From Vitellaria paradoxa (lineage: Eukaryota > Streptophyta > Magnoliopsida > Ericales > Sapotaceae): DNA of 64,000 nt. The notes under the pieces were generated by a model. It searched no databases and was not told the DNA's origin. It was given only the letters and a program-made list of their open reading frames with translations. Positions 34,754-46,885 of this stretch are shown here, piece after piece; position 1 is the stretch's first letter, and each line of letters opens with the position of its first letter. The DNA lies in contig CM034233.1 of assembly GCA_019916065.1 (NCBI GenBank), positions 19,056,436-19,120,435 of the forward strand. Reading direction: 5' to 3'. The position numbers were made by a program, and so were the translations under genes.

Positions 34754-36565
34754 ATGGCAACTCCAGCTCCGCCAATTAGTCAGTTGTCTATCCCAAAACC
34801 TGTCACAAACCGCCCAAGAAACGACACAACTCACTCGTCCAACCCACTCTCTCTCCTACCCAAATGCAAGTCACTCAGAGAACTCAAGCAAATCCAAGCG
34901 TATTCCATTAAAACCCACCTCCAAAATGATCCCTCTGTCCTCACCAAGCTCATCAATTTCTGCACCCTTTGCCCCACCTGTTCCTCCATGGAACATGCCC
35001 ACCTCCTGTTCGACCAAATTCCCAACCCAGACATTGTCCTCTTCAACTTCATGGCCCGTGGCTATGCCCGAAGTAGAACCCCACTCCGAGCTGTCTCACT
35101 CTTGAGCCAAACTCGGTGTTTCGGCCTCATACCTGATGATTACACCTTTCCTTCTCTCCTCAAGGCTTGCGCTAGTTCTAAGGCTATAGAAGAAGGCAAG
35201 CAACTGCATTGCCTTCTAGTTAAACATGGCCAGAACTGTAATATATATGTATACCCTTCTCTAATAAACATGTATGCTGAGTGCAATGATATGGACTCGG
35301 CTGGTCGGATATTTGATAGGATATTGGAGCCCTGTATAGTGACCTACAATGCAATGATAACTGGCTATGCTAGAAGCAGTCAGCCGAATGAGGCCTTGTC
35401 ATTGTTCCGGAAATTGCAAGCTAGTAATGTGAAGCCTACTTATGTTACAATACTTAGTGTTCTTTCATCCTGTGCTTTGTTAGGAGCATTGGAAATAGGG
35501 AAGTGGATGCATGAATATGTGAGTAGAAATGGATTTGATCAGTATGTTAAGGTGAACACTGCACTAATAGATATGTATGCTAAGTGTGGCAGCTTGGATG
35601 ATGCGGTTTCTGTTTTTGAGAGCATGAATTTCAGAGATACGCAGGCATGGTCAGCAATGATTGTGGCTTATGCGATTCATGGGCATGGTTATAGAGCTAT
35701 ATCTACATTTGAAGATATGAAAAGGGCACAGGTTGAACCTGATGCAATTACATTTTTGGGTCTTTTATACACATGTAATCACACTGGTTTGGTAAAGGAA
35801 GGCTGGGGGTATTTCTGCAGTATGAAAGACCAGTACATGATTTCTCCTGGGATCAAGCACTACGGGTGTGTGGTGGATATGTTAGGTCGAGCAGGCCGCT
35901 TGGATGATGCGTATAAGTTCATAGAGCAGCTGCCAATTAAGCCGACTCCAATACTTTGGAGAACCTTGTTATCATCTTGCAGCATTCATGGTAATATTAC
36001 ACTGGGAGAACGGGTAATTGAGAAAATTTTTCACCTAGACAATTCGCATAGTGGGGACTATGTGATCTTCTCCAACATGTGTGCAAGAGCTGGGAGATGG
36101 GAAGATGTAATTTATGTCAAGAAATTGATGAACGATAGAGGGGTAGTAAAGGTACCTGGGTGTAGTTCAATACAGGTGAATAATGTAGTACATGAATTTT
36201 TCTCAGGGGATGGAACCCAGGTTGAGTATAGAGAACTGCACCAGGCACTTGATGAATTGGCTGAGAAATTAAAGTTGGCTGGATATGTTCCTGATACTTC
36301 CTTAGTCGTTCATGCAGATATGGAAGATGAAGATAAAGAAGCTACTCTTAGATATCATAGTGAAAAACTTGCAATTGCTTTTGGGCTCCTAAACACTCCA
36401 CCTGGAATGACAATTCGCATTGTGAAGAATTTGCGCATATGTGGAGATTGTCATTCAGCTGCTAAACTTATTTCATCAATCTTTAAAAGGCAAATAATTC
36501 TCAGAGATGTGCAACGGTTCCATCATTTCAAAGATGGGAAGTGCTCTTGTGGGGATTACTGGTAA
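34754..36565 (+). CDS. OTP85: PLS-DYW pentatricopeptide repeat protein, OTP85-like
   Basis: An intronless gene of 603 residues from the first in-frame ATG. The N-terminus is Ser/Thr/Pro-rich with few acidic residues, as in chloroplast or mitochondrial transit peptides. Then come PLS repeats (for example [20 protein letters not shown] and [19 protein letters not shown]), an E/E+ region with [19 protein letters not shown], and a full DYW deaminase domain. That domain carries [12 protein letters not shown] (zinc-binding His and catalytic Glu, about 535), CGDCH (about 562) and the terminal GDYW. Such proteins bind an organelle transcript and deaminate a specific cytidine. The [13 protein letters not shown] start and overall wording match Arabidopsis OTP85 (At2g02980) as I remember it; that factor edits a chloroplast ndhD site. 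The family is certain. Orthology, and hence the target, is inference. The frame extends upstream to 34649 without an ATG. Confidence 0.93.
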   Translation: MATPAPPISQLSIPKPVTNRPRNDTTHSSNPLSLLPKCKSLRELKQIQAYSIKTHLQNDPSVLTKLINFCTLCPTCSSMEHAHLLFDQIPNPDIVLFNFMARGYARSRTPLRAVSLLSQTRCFGLIPDDYTFPSLLKACASSKAIEEGKQLHCLLVKHGQNCNIYVYPSLINMYAECNDMDSAGRIFDRILEPCIVTYNAMITGYARSSQPNEALSLFRKLQASNVKPTYVTILSVLSSCALLGALEIGKWMHEYVSRNGFDQYVKVNTALIDMYAKCGSLDDAVSVFESMNFRDTQAWSAMIVAYAIHGHGYRAISTFEDMKRAQVEPDAITFLGLLYTCNHTGLVKEGWGYFCSMKDQYMISPGIKHYGCVVDMLGRAGRLDDAYKFIEQLPIKPTPILWRTLLSSCSIHGNITLGERVIEKIFHLDNSHSGDYVIFSNMCARAGRWEDVIYVKKLMNDRGVVKVPGCSSIQVNNVVHEFFSGDGTQVEYRELHQALDELAEKLKLAGYVPDTSLVVHADMEDEDKEATLRYHSEKLAIAFGLLNTPPGMTIRIVKNLRICGDCHSAAKLISSIFKRQIILRDVQRFHHFKDGKCSCGDYW

Positions 36566-37489
36566 TTGAATTGATTGGAAGCAGAATTCATTTTTGTAAA
36601 AAACTGCTGAGGAAGAAATTTTTTTCTATTGTTAGAACTTTCTCTATCTAATATATTTGTGGAAACATTCCTACATCAGGGCCAGGAAGAAGTAGAGAGG
36701 TTGTTACTCTCCATTGCCTATTGCAACCATGATTTGGAGGCAAGCACTATATTTCGGCTCCTAAACTGCAGAGATACTAAAATATGATGGAGTTTTTATA
36801 CGGGGTTGGCTATTTATCATGTGTGGTTCATTTATCATTGGATCCAACTAAAGTCTTATTTGATCCATTTAGGGCTTCTTAGTCTAGACCATGTCTTTTC
36901 TACCACAAAAAAGTGCGTTAATGAGTGGGATCAAAAGACATTGTATGTTGCAAGTTGCAACTTGTTTTTATGAGATCATTCTTCTTCTTCATTCCTCCTG
37001 CTTGCCTCTTAAATTTTTGTTTGTAATTCAACATGAGATTATTAACTACAAAATTTTTCATAGGGTGTTTAAACAATAAAACTTGCTGCAATCTTTTAAA
37101 AGGAGGTCTTTCTCACACTGCCATAACTAAGACAAGATTGTAGGAAAACAAGCCATGTGCTTACTACACATGGAACTTATATTTTACAGTCACCAAGGAC
37201 CATTATTGAGTTATCCTGATGACCAGACTGGTGCGATACTATAATGACATATTAGTCATATGAACATTTACCAAAACAATTTGCCTTTGTAGACGTGAAT
37301 GGTGATTGGTAACAATTAGGAAATCCACAATAATAATTAGGAAATCATCAACTGTAATGATAATTTGGAAATCATTTGGAATTGCAAATATGAGCAATTC
37401 AGTTACGTCCATAAAAATTTGCTTGTTTCCTTTTTTTCTTTTTTCTTTTTTTTTTTAAGACTTAAGTTTTCACCAATAAAATTTCAGAA
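36566..37489. other. 3' flank of the PPR gene
   Basis: Probably contains the 3' UTR near the left end. No other gene is seen; short open frames are unremarkable. A T-rich run lies at 37430-37456. Confidence 0.5.
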
Positions 37490-37840
37490 ACATGCAGGCA
37501 TGCTTGACAATGACTGGCAAATGTTATTCATGGGCATGGTTACAGGGTCATATCGATGGTTAGAGTGATGGTAGTAACTCGCGATGAGCCTGTTAAGATT
37601 AAAATTCTGGTTACTTTTTGTCATGAACTCACACTGGTTGTGTGTACTTCGGTAGCATGATGACGAGTGTGGAAATTTCGATTCAGAAGCTAAACTTTTT
37701 AATTGATCTTTAAAAGAAGGATAACTTCTCAGAGACGCTCTACAACAGTTCCATCACGCCAATTCAACTGGAAGCAAAGTTGATTGGATGCAGATTTCAT
37801 TCTTATAGCATCATGGAGATGTACGCAGTTGTTTCTTATG
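37490..37840 (+). pseudogene. decayed partial copy of the adjacent PPR gene
   Basis: Short blocks match the PPR gene in the same order and orientation. ATTCATGGGCATGGTTA (37526) matches 35674; CACACTGGTT (37630) matches 35779; a longer block starting GCTAAACTTT and running through CTTTAAAAG, CTTCTCAGAGA and AGTTCCATCA (about 37687-37755) matches 36467-36527. It continues into 3' flank GATTGGA.GCAGA.TTCATT (37781-37802), matching 36574-36593. Large internal parts are missing and no frame is kept. It looks like an old tandem duplicate reduced by deletions. Confidence 0.75.
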
Positions 37841-38901
37841 AAAATATTCTTGATTGAATACAATTTTTGTAAATGTCCCTGCATGATTGATCCAAGAATA
37901 ATAATGAGCTGAGGATGTGGTGCCCTTCTAATCTCACTTAAAACTCTTATTAGGATTGACTTGTGCTCTACTCCAACCATCAGGTTTTTATCTTGGGAGT
38001 TGAATTATTGATATCTATATTCAGATAGTCCCCATAAAAATATAAAATTGTTCTTCAATGCCATTTGTTTCAGACTTACTTTCTTCTTTTGCAGACTAGC
38101 CATGTGAAAGATATCAAACTTGGAACCCACAATATTTGCAAGCTATCATAATTGGCACTGTTCACACTGCTGGACAATAAAATAGGTGAGGTGGGTGACA
38201 AAAGCATCAAGTGTGCTCAATTTTTTAATTAGGATTATTCTTGTGGTTAGTTCCTGACAACACAAGATCTCTCAACTTTTGGTCAATATATGCTGCTGCT
38301 TAAGCGGGATGGAGATTTGGTTCAAATGAATAAATTTGCCTCGAGGAACATGTGTGATTCCTCCTTTTTTTTTTTTTTTCTTTTATTCCATTTATCCTTT
38401 GTACTCATCTTGTCCCTTAACCTTCGAAAGCTGGGCCGGGATGCTGTCTGACCAAGATGTGGTGTCTTTTCCCTGATAACTGTGCAGTTACTCCTGGTTA
38501 GATGTAGTGGTGAAAACCAGAATTTTCTCGACTTAGATTACAGAGAGCTGATAGGTTGAGTTCACCCATCTTTGCTGATCATCATGATAATAGTAAAGTA
38601 TGCATTTCATTCCAAGTCAATTATATAGCCTTTTGATAACATTCCAACCATCCTGATATAATAATCAACCTGTAAAATCATCAATAGTATGTATAATTGA
38701 AGAAGACTTGACAATAGAAAAAAGTTAAAAGACAACAGTTGGCGCAGTCTTGATAAAGTTCAATGATATTTGTAATTTGTCCAATTCTTCCCATCTTAAT
38801 AACGTTCACCTGTGTTTGTAACTTGCCCATTCTGCCTCTAAATTGAGCTGTGGATACAACAACATGATCATCCTTGGTATTACTTCCTTACACACAGAGA
38901 G
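37841..38901. other. upstream region of RNase gene 1
   Basis: No gene recognised. A T-rich run lies at 38367-38382. I could not pick a convincing TATA box for the downstream RNase gene. Confidence 0.45.
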
Positions 38902-40067
38902 ATGAAGTCCAGACTTCTACTACTCATTGAGCTTTTGATAGTACAGTGCCTGCCATTTCTATGTGTTTCGCTGAACTTTGACTTTTTCTACTTTGTTCAA
39001 CAGGTAAGTTGTTTTGTTTGTAGAAAAGAAAGATTGTCTTTGATATTGTCTCCTTGTAGATTACAAAGTTTTTGTTCTCAAGTTGTGATGGAGGCGTCCT
39101 TTTGTTCTTGCTTCTCATTCAGTGGCCAGGATCCTATTGCGACACAAAGAGAAGCTGTTGCTACCCAACTACAGGAAAGCCTAAAGCAGATTTCCGCATT
39201 CATGGACTCTGGCCCCACTTCAACAACAATTCATATCCAACAGACTGCAACTCTAAGAGCCCCTACAACGAAACCAAGGTACGTTTATTTCTAACCTCTG
39301 GATCACAAGGATATAGCAATTAAAGAACATGGTGAACATCAGACTTGATCTTTCATCTCAAGTCCCTGGCAAAAACATCGAAATCTTCATTATGTTTTCA
39401 AATTCTAGTATTGAATTTCACTAGCACAGCTCTTGAACTTATGAAAAAATGGTTACTCATATCGGCCATGATATGTGTATATATGTATATATCCGGCATG
39501 TCGATCCTGTCCAATCCTAATGCAAGGTCATTACTTTCGATGTATAGATGTCAGGCCTGATTAGCAAAATGCAGATGAGTTGGCCAACTATAGCTTGTCC
39601 AAGTGACAATGGCAGCAAGTTCTGGTCACATGAATGGACGAAGCATGGAACTTGCTCAGAATCCATACTTGACCAGCACGAATACTTTGAAGCAGCCCTG
39701 AAAATCAAGGACAAAGTAAACCTCCTTCAAATTCTAAAGGATGCAGGTGATTTATTTGATTTAACATCCCCTTAATAACATCTTTTAAGGATTCTTCAGT
39801 TTGTATATTACGATAAATTTGGAGGGGAAAAAACAATTTGCAGGAATCCAACCGGATGGGAAGTTTTATAGGTTGGACAACATTAAAGAAGCCATAAAAG
39901 AAGGAACGGGGCATGTTCCAGGAATAGAATGCAATCGCGATGTGCTGGGCCATTTCCAGCTCTTTCAGATTTATATCTGTGTTGACACTTCTGGATCGGA
40001 GATCATCGAATGTCCAGTGATACCCAAGCAGAAATGCAATGCCACCATTGAGTTCCCTTCCTTCTAG
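38902..40067 (+). CDS. S-like ribonuclease T2, intact copy
   Basis: Four exons: 38902-39003, 39123-39278, 39548-39746, 39844-40067. They join in frame into 226 residues, the normal length for a plant T2 RNase. Residues 1-23 are a secretion signal (LLLLIELLIVQCLPFLC). The mature start FDFFYFVQQWPGSYC is typical of S-like RNases such as RNS1 and RNase LE. Catalytic segments: CAS1 IHGLWP with His61, and CAS2 FWSHEWTKHGTC with Glu115 and His119. Cys residues expected for the four disulfides are present (CDTK.SCCYP, DC, ACP, GTC, IEC, IECP, KC). It cleaves RNA via 2',3'-cyclic phosphates outside the cell or in the vacuole; relatives respond to phosphate starvation, senescence or wounding. The gene is a tandem paralogue of the copy at 48207. 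Family and completeness are secure; physiological role is inferred. Confidence 0.93.
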
Positions 40068-40428
40068 GGACCTTCACCGTCTTCATTAGCTTGATCATAG
40101 ATTGGATTATAATCCATAATCAGCAATTTGATTTGAGGGTGCAGATTATCAATAGTTGTGGAATATTTGGCATGTGTGGTTGTGAAATTGTCTCGAGTTT
40201 TTACTTGTGCAAGGCAATGTTTAATAAGGAAAAATTCCTCTGTGTTTTATGACCTTTGTTGAATTTCCAAATTAATGTAGCCAATTCCGTCATCCAACAT
40301 TTTGAATTTTTGCACAAATATACGTGAGAATGTCTTTGAGATACAGTGTTTCTTAAAGTCTGCCCTTCCTAAGATTAGAATTATTAGTGAATTTCATATT
40401 GTTGTATACTTTTCTCTTCATGATTGAA
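40068..40428. other. 3' flank of RNase gene 1
   Basis: Holds the probable 3' UTR. No other feature is seen. Confidence 0.5.
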
Positions 40429-40443
40429 GATGGCACTTAGTTT

Positions 40444-40523
40444 TTGTCCGCTAAGGCCACGGGACGGATTTCACCCAGTGCGCACCCATGGGTAGCGGCT
40501 GTAGGTTTCTCTCCGACCCCAAA
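40444..40523 (-). mobile_element. short, 5'-truncated copy of the GC-rich SINE-like family
   Basis: An 80-bp GC-rich segment between near-identical flanks AGATGGCACTTAGTT (40429-40443) and AGATGACGCTTAGTT (40524-40538), two mismatches in 15, which I read as a target duplication. On the minus strand it reads AGAAACCTACAGCCGCTACC, then GGTGCGCACTGGGTGAAATC and CGTCCCGTGG. This matches the plus-strand left part of 24065-24336. Confidence 0.65.
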
Positions 40524-40538
40524 AGATGACGCTTAGTT

Positions 40539-41851
40539 GTTTACAGAAGAATTAAAACTCTGATCCGTACACATACTTCATGCTCTGCATAAATATTAGT
40601 AAGAAAATTATCCGTACAATATTTTCCTACGGCTAAAATGATACAGTAGTGACATTTTTGAAAAATAATAGACTGATAATAAAATCATTCTATTATGATG
40701 CAAAAAAAAAAAATCTAATTCAGTAATTTGATATAACTTGAATATGTTTTTTCCACCAAAAACAACAAGAATGGTGACACAAAATTATGGTCCAATCAAT
40801 TTAAAACCAAAAATATATTGAAAAACTCATCACATTGCCTTTTAATTACAAACATGCCGCATTTGCACTTTGGGTAAATTTTCTTGATGGGAAAGCTAAG
40901 CATATTTCATTCAAGTTAAGCAGCATTAATATAATTATATAGTTTGATTACCAGTGACTAACTTGGGATTTGATTATTACTAGAGCGAGTCTTAAGAAGT
41001 ATTCAAAAAATTTGCTAACATTATATTAGACTTCTAAAAAATTTTCAAAATTTGGAAGGCGATCATTGCCCCTCACCCCCTCGATTCATTGTTACTAATG
41101 GCCATATTATTAAAGGTAAAATAAGAGTTGAACAAATATGAGTATTCAATTGTTTGATTAGTTGTCCTTTTGGAGAGTATAATGTGATCCTCACTCTATT
41201 ATTTATTCTTCTTATGGAAGTAAAAGCCAATCTCTTCAAAAACTATGGGAATGGTCTATTCTCTTATGGAGAAAATGAGCATTAGTAGAACATTTACAAA
41301 ATTACTCTCAACTTTGTTACTTGATAGAATGCTTATTTTTCCATACAAGGGTGATACTCATTTTCATTATATTCCATCCTTTACTATGCCTAATCAAACA
41401 TACATCAATTCCATGCTTAAGCTTATTCTTCATACATACCAAATATGATTATTTTCACTTTTAACTTACCAAAAAAAAGAAAGATTATTTTCACTTTTAC
41501 ACTCATTACAATCACATCCTCAAACTTGTCTTATGCTCACCTCATTTTAACTACAAATCAAATGTATCCAAAAGGCCATTATCTTGCTTGGTGGCATATT
41601 TGAAGGGTAGAATGTCATACTCATTTTATTATTTACTCTTCATATGGGAGAAAAATCCATTCACCCACAAAGGCAGAAAAGTTACATCAATTATCGCAGA
41701 AGATCATTTAAATTCGAGGTTGGAGATTACAGGTTTCTTTGAATTTCATCACGGCAAAGTATAATTCATTTTAGGAAGAAAGGCAAATTGGCTCCAAGTT
41801 ACAAAAGACCATTCCAAATTCTTGAGAGAATCGCTTAAGTAGCTTGTCAGC
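40539..41851. other. intergenic DNA between the RNase paralogues
   Basis: AT-rich, with no gene recognised. A short segment (AGATTATTTTCACTTTTA) is repeated near 41445 and 41482. Confidence 0.5.
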
Positions 41852-41863
41852 TAGTCTTACCAC

Positions 41864-41975
41864 ATTTTTTTTTTTTTTTGATTGGTAAGCAGGGTTATTG
41901 GGGAGGAGCCCGGGGTCGAACCCAGGCAGATAAGTGGGCAACGGGACAGCTCGCCAATTGAGCTAAAGCTGCACT
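41864..41975 (-). mobile_element. tRNA-derived SINE
   Basis: About 112 bp on the minus strand with Pol III boxes: TTTAGCTCAATTGGCGAGC (A box) and GGGTTCGACCCCGGG (B box). It ends in a poly-A tail (the T-run at 41864-41879 on the plus strand). The flanks TAGTCTTACCAC (41852-41863) and TAGCCTTACCAC (41976-41987) form a 12-bp target duplication with one mismatch. It lacks a proper anticodon arm and acceptor stem, so it is not a functional tRNA gene. Confidence 0.88.
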
Positions 41976-41987
41976 TAGCCTTACCAC

Positions 41988-42861
41988 GTTAGTTACTCCA
42001 AAATTCATAATATGTTTCAAATTTTTATGATTTAGAAATATGAAATTGATCCCTCACGTATCATTGACTTGACATGATTAGATTTGAAGAGGATGTGACC
42101 TTTGAGCAGTAACTAATTCAAATCACAACATGATTAAGTGCTAAGAAGAAAAACTATAACTTTAGCTGTGCCATGCGACGATAAGTGACGTTAAAGAATC
42201 TATTTGGAAATTAAAATCAATAATACGCTTGTGTTATTCTTAATAATTTGATAATTGATTCTTGAGTTTTGTAATTTTGATTATGAATTTTTTAATAAAT
42301 TACATTTCGTAAATTTTCAGTAATTTATTTAATTCAATGAACTTCATTATTTCTCTTGGACTTGAAATTTCTTTTTTCCTTGTTTGTTTTATATTCCTTT
42401 GGACCTACTATTTCCTTGGATTTATTTAGTTTTTCGTTTTTAAAAACTTGGACATGTATTTAACCTCTTTATTGGTTTGGGCTGAAATATTATTCTGGTG
42501 TTGAGCTTGAATGATACATTAATTCTATATGGAATGGCCAACTTGAACCAAGTTTTGGTCCAAATCTTACTAAATCAAATTGGAAACCAAGACCCATTAA
42601 ATCAAATGGATGTTCCAATTCAAATACTTGACCCAATTACTTGGTTCAATCCAACTTAATTACATGATTATTTTCCATCATCCGAAATGATCAACCAGTT
42701 AACCACACTTAATGGTGGTCATTATCAATGTTTCAACCTTCCACTTCTCCATTTTACACATCCAAAACAGGCTTTTTTTCACCTCTATCTTGTACCCCTT
42801 TTTAATTTTTTGTCAAATTAAGCTATGAATCAAGATCAAAATTCTCTAATTCGCTTTCATT
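41988..42861. other. intergenic DNA left of the CACTA element
   Basis: AT-rich. No gene or repeat could be assigned. Confidence 0.5.
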
Positions 42862-42864
42862 TTT

Positions 42865-43130
42865 CACTACTAGAAATAGCAGTATTAGCGACCGCTATAG
42901 GCAGTCGCTAAAGGTCTTTAAGCGGCCGCTAATAATCTTTTGCGACCGCTTCGCGATCGTCAAAAATAGGCCGCGAAAATTTCGTCGCTAATGACTATTA
43001 GCGACCGCCACGTGGCGGCCGCAAACTTTTTGCGTCAAATTTAGCGACCGCCAAAACACAACGGAGCAAAAAGTGGTTGGGACTTTTAGCGACCGCCTAA
43101 AGCAATCGCTAAAAGTGCTTTGGCGGCCAC
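42865..43130. repeat. left terminal and subterminal repeats of the CACTA element
   Basis: The terminal CACTACTAGAA is followed by at least five AGCGACCGC or TGCGACCGC motifs plus inverted relatives (GCGGCCGC, GCGGTCGC-like) within about 250 bp. Confidence 0.88.
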
Positions 43131-43848
43131 TAAAAGTCTTGTATTTTTTTTTTTAATTTGGTTAGTTTTATTCATTTCATATTTATATTTATCTGTATTA
43201 TAACATTTTATAATATTAAACTAACATGCCAAAATAATGAACTAGCAACCAAAATGCTAATGTATGTATTAACAAAATCATTAATATTTAATACAATATC
43301 ATATTACAATATTCTTCAAAAAAAAAAAAAAGAAACCAAAAAAAAAAATTAGAACTGAGTATCAAGGGGAGCTTTGATATTGAGGAACCAACTATCATTT
43401 ACATTTCTCTCTAGTAAATGTCTTTCTTCCTGTTGTGATAAAAGTAACCTGAAGAGCATTGATAAATATGTAATAATGAGACCAACAATTTAACAATGCA
43501 GCAATAGCACATAAATATACTGAATGCAAAGAGAATATCAATCACAAAGATGAAAATTTAAAAATATATATGGGAAAATAGAGGAAAAAATAAGGGGTCA
43601 TTTGGTTTATTTTTCTTTTTTCTATTTTCTGTTTTAAACTCATTTTTCATTTTGTACCTTTGAAAATAAGGAAAACGGCTCAAAATTTATTTTAAATTAT
43701 TATATCCTCTTGATGTCAAAGACGAAGCTTTAGCATAAAATTTACAGGATTCAGCAAATTATTTGATAAGCATTTAATTATTCAAAAATCCTAACTATGA
43801 GGTTCTTAATTTATACTAGCGAGATCCGTGTAAAGGAAGACTTGATCA

Positions 43849-44178
43849 GTGGGTGAGCCTGGAATGAAAATTAAGAGGTCAAGGCGTAGCTACATAGGTG
43901 AAGGGACATACGAAATGGTCATTATAGGAAAATGGTTGAAGCAACTGAAAAGCTCTGTCAAGACATTTAAAAGCCAAAGGTTTGAAATATGTGGAAAGAG
44001 GAAAAGGAATTGTTACCAAAGGTTGACAAGCTGGAATCTGGGAATGGATATGAAGAGGTTTTTCGAGATGGAGAAGGCTCGAAGGAAGGCTTGTTCTCAA
44101 ATTGCACTTGCAATTCCAGTTTTGAGGAGGGCTTGGTATTCAAAATTCAGAAGATCAGGGGCATGTGGAACCTTGTGA
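43849..44178 (+). other. unidentified open frame inside the CACTA element
   Basis: An open frame of about 109 codons (a non-ATG start was used to define its left edge) overlaps a second frame (43989-44183) with a more natural, acidic composition (MWKEEKELLPKVDKLESG). Sequence just downstream in another frame reads EEIEEHKKGLAVTPRVAAAQ. Together these suggest a frameshifted fragment of a former gene. I do not recognise the family. Confidence 0.3.
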
Positions 44179-46204
44179 ATTAAGAACGAGTAATAGAGTG
44201 AACTTGGGAAGAGATTGAAGAACACAAGAAAGGGCTTGCTGTTACACCAAGAGTTGCTGCAGCTCAAGAAACAGTAGAATTAGGCTCAGTTGTTAAGATT
44301 GTATATGATGTGTCCTATAATGTTTTGTTCTTCAGTTATTAAGATTGTAAAATCTTTACCAGAAGCTAAATTTTAGACTATTGTTTCTCATAAAAGAAAC
44401 AGCAGAATTAGGCTCCCACATTGATTGCATTTTAAAAATTTCTATCCATTGTAGTATAGTATAATACATCTCCATGTCAATATTTTGTAAAAGACTTGAA
44501 AGTCTTGCTCTTGGCAGTTTTAATCCGTCTTCTGTAGGTGAATGTTCCAAAGACAAAGGAGACTTATTGCAAGCTCAGACCTACAGTGTCTTAGGCAATT
44601 CTAGACATATGGGCACACTTACATTCTCTTAGGCAATTCTAGACACATAGCATGAGTCCTTTAAAGGACAAACTTACCACATTTGCTAGCTCTAGATTAC
44701 ATGAAATATAGCAAACTAGCTAAGTATTAGAGTTTCTTAATTTTGACAAGTAAATTGAAGCAAACTATAGCAAAGTTAGGGGTGTGCAACAAACCCAGTT
44801 ACCTAGACTGTCTCGACGCATAATGGTTTAGTCATGAGACGCTTTATTCAGGTTGGGTTGTTTGGAATAAAATTTAACAAGTTTTAGGTTTTGACAAGTA
44901 TTTTGCCATTTAAGTTAAGACAACTAAGGCACCCCCTCAACAGCATGAATAACAATCGATATATACATACATATGCATCAAATTTTCAATATCAAAGTTC
45001 ACAAATCAGACATTCTAGCATACACAATACAATACACAGCCAAAATAAAAAAATTTTCACTCCAAATGAGAAACCAAATCAGGACCCAAAATTAGAAATT
45101 TCAACAGTAGAATTGCCAAATCAGAAAACCAAAAGAAAAAAAAAGAGAATAGCCTACTTGATTAATCCGCATAAATGAGAAATACCAAGCGTTCTCGAGG
45201 GTTTCTTTGGCTCCGGTGACCTCATTCCAATTTAGAGAATAATTCCATCGGTGGAACCTATAATGGTAAAAAACAAACTTCACCAAAACTAAAACAAGTA
45301 GAAATAGATAAGCTAATCACTCTTACTACTAGATCCTAACAAAAGAATTTCTCCAGGATGATGGATGAAAAGTGATGGTCCATTTAGATATACAAGAAAA
45401 TTGATGAATTGCCAAAGCAAAACAAATTGAAGTTGATCAAAGCAACATTTCAGAACATTCATTTCAGGATGAACATTGACCAATGTTTTAAGAATATTGG
45501 ATGAAACCGAAGGTACTGATATAGAAATTTCACTAAATCATCAAGCAAGTACCTTAGGCTAGCTCCAAAATCCAATATTAATTTCTTGTTTGTTGTTTAT
45601 CAAGGAATCAATATAGAGGACAAATAATGAAAATGAACTAAATGTAGAAATCTATGCACAAACAAGCACACATGTACCCTGCATATGCCTGTATCATATA
45701 AATATGAGGAAACAATGCCTGTTCACTCACTTTTGCGGTCATTCATTTCAAAGGAAACCATCGTGTTGTTTCAAATATAATGTTGCCAGATTTCCAACGA
45801 GCGAACTACAGAGCAAAGAAAATCAACTCAAACCAAAGCAGATTAGATCAGGTCAGATTTCATTTCTGCAAAACATAACAAACAACATCCGTTCAAATTC
45901 GTCCTCTAATTTCAGCTTCGAAGTTAGGGTTTGAATCGAGCAAAGCTGAGTCTTTAAAGATCCGCCAAAATTATATATATATGTACAGACAGAGAGAGCG
46001 AGAGAGAGGGAAAGAGAGAGAGAGAGAGAGAAAGAGAGAGAATGGGGGATGGAGACTCACAGTGAGTTCCGATGACCGATTGACAGTAGTTTCCGGCGGA
46101 GGGTTGACAACAAAAATCAGCAGCGTGGTGGCGGGAGAAAGAGGAGAAACACGGGAGCAGGAAAATAGGGGAATGACTGACCTAGGCGCGCGACTGTAAA
46201 TGTT

Positions 46205-46324
46205 GGGGGACTAATAACGACCGCCATAACGACCGCCTTGGGTGGTCACTAATACTGCCTATTGCGACCGTACTAAGCGGTCGCCCGAGTCAAGCCTGTG
46301 TCAATACCCCAAATTCTAGTAGTG
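46205..46324. repeat. right terminal and subterminal repeats of the CACTA element
   Basis: Contains AACGACCGCC twice, TGCGACCG, AGCGGTCGCC and the terminal TTCTAGTAGTG. Confidence 0.88.
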
Positions 46325-46327
46325 TTT

Positions 46328-46634
46328 GGACACTTGTTGCATACAAGTCAAACTAAACTCTCAAAGTTAGGTATTTTTCTCGCCTTCAATTATGAACTAA
46401 GTATTAAATTGGGTTATGATTAGATATTAAATTAGATTAGAAATTTTCTTATCCTAAGTTATGAGCTGGATATTAAACTACATTATGATTGGGTATTAAA
46501 TTGGGGTATAGATAATTGGCCAAAAATGTTTATACTACTAGTACTAAAAAAATTTGGGTCAAAATTTTGTGAGATACAACCCATCACAGCCTCTTAATAG
46601 CTCCGCCAGCGTAGACTCCCATACTTTATGATTG
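46328..46634. other. intergenic DNA right of the CACTA element
   Basis: AT-rich. A short phrase (TATTAAATTGGGTTATGATTAG) recurs in drifted form near 46411 and 46471. Nothing else is seen. Confidence 0.5.
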
Positions 46635-46637
46635 TAA

Positions 46638-46882
46638 GGCTTGGTTTAGCAACCCGAGCTAGTAGCTGTTACAGCGGCTGCCAGCTAGTAGCTGCTACAG
46701 TAACCAACCAAATTTATTTTTTTTACATTTTAACATTCTTTTAAACTTTTAAGAGTAAAAATTTCAAATTAACCAAAACTAAAAATCTACCTAAAAAAAG
46801 TCACATTTTCTTCCTTCCCAAACACAAATATAGCTGGTTTATTTTTAACTAACTACTACTACTTTCTTTCCCAAGCCAAGCC
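46638..46882. mobile_element. Tourist-like MITE, copy 2
   Basis: 245 bp, with left end GGCTTGGTTTAGCAA and right end TTTCCCAAGCCAAGCC as inverted repeats. It is flanked by exact TAA duplications at 46635-46637 and 46883-46885. The interior is colinear with copy 1 at 755-1003. The TAA target and the terminal GGC...GCC fit PIF/Harbinger. Confidence 0.7.
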
Positions 46883-46885
46883 TAA

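Larger units (their letters stand above)
42865..46324. mobile_element. CACTA (En/Spm-type) DNA transposon, non-autonomous
   Basis: A 3460-bp element. The left end reads CACTACTAGAAAT and the right end is its inverse, ATTCTAGTAGTG. A 3-bp direct duplication TTT flanks it (42862-42864 and 46325-46327). Both ends carry clusters of GCGACCGC-type subterminal repeats in both orientations, the usual binding sites for the CACTA transposase. The interior has no recognisable transposase. It holds scattered short open frames (notably 43849-44178), a fragment of the MITE seen at 4053-4393, and GA-rich sequence near 45990-46040. I read it as a non-autonomous copy carrying unidentified filler, possibly captured host sequence. 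It separates the two RNase paralogues. Confidence 0.92.

Noticed and set aside
36891..37079. Short open frame downstream of the PPR gene
   Set aside because: No family features; it lies in the 3' flank and looks random.
41880..41985. Possible tRNA gene on the minus strand
   Set aside because: A and B boxes are good, but there is no paired acceptor stem or anticodon arm, and a poly-A tail and target duplication show a SINE.
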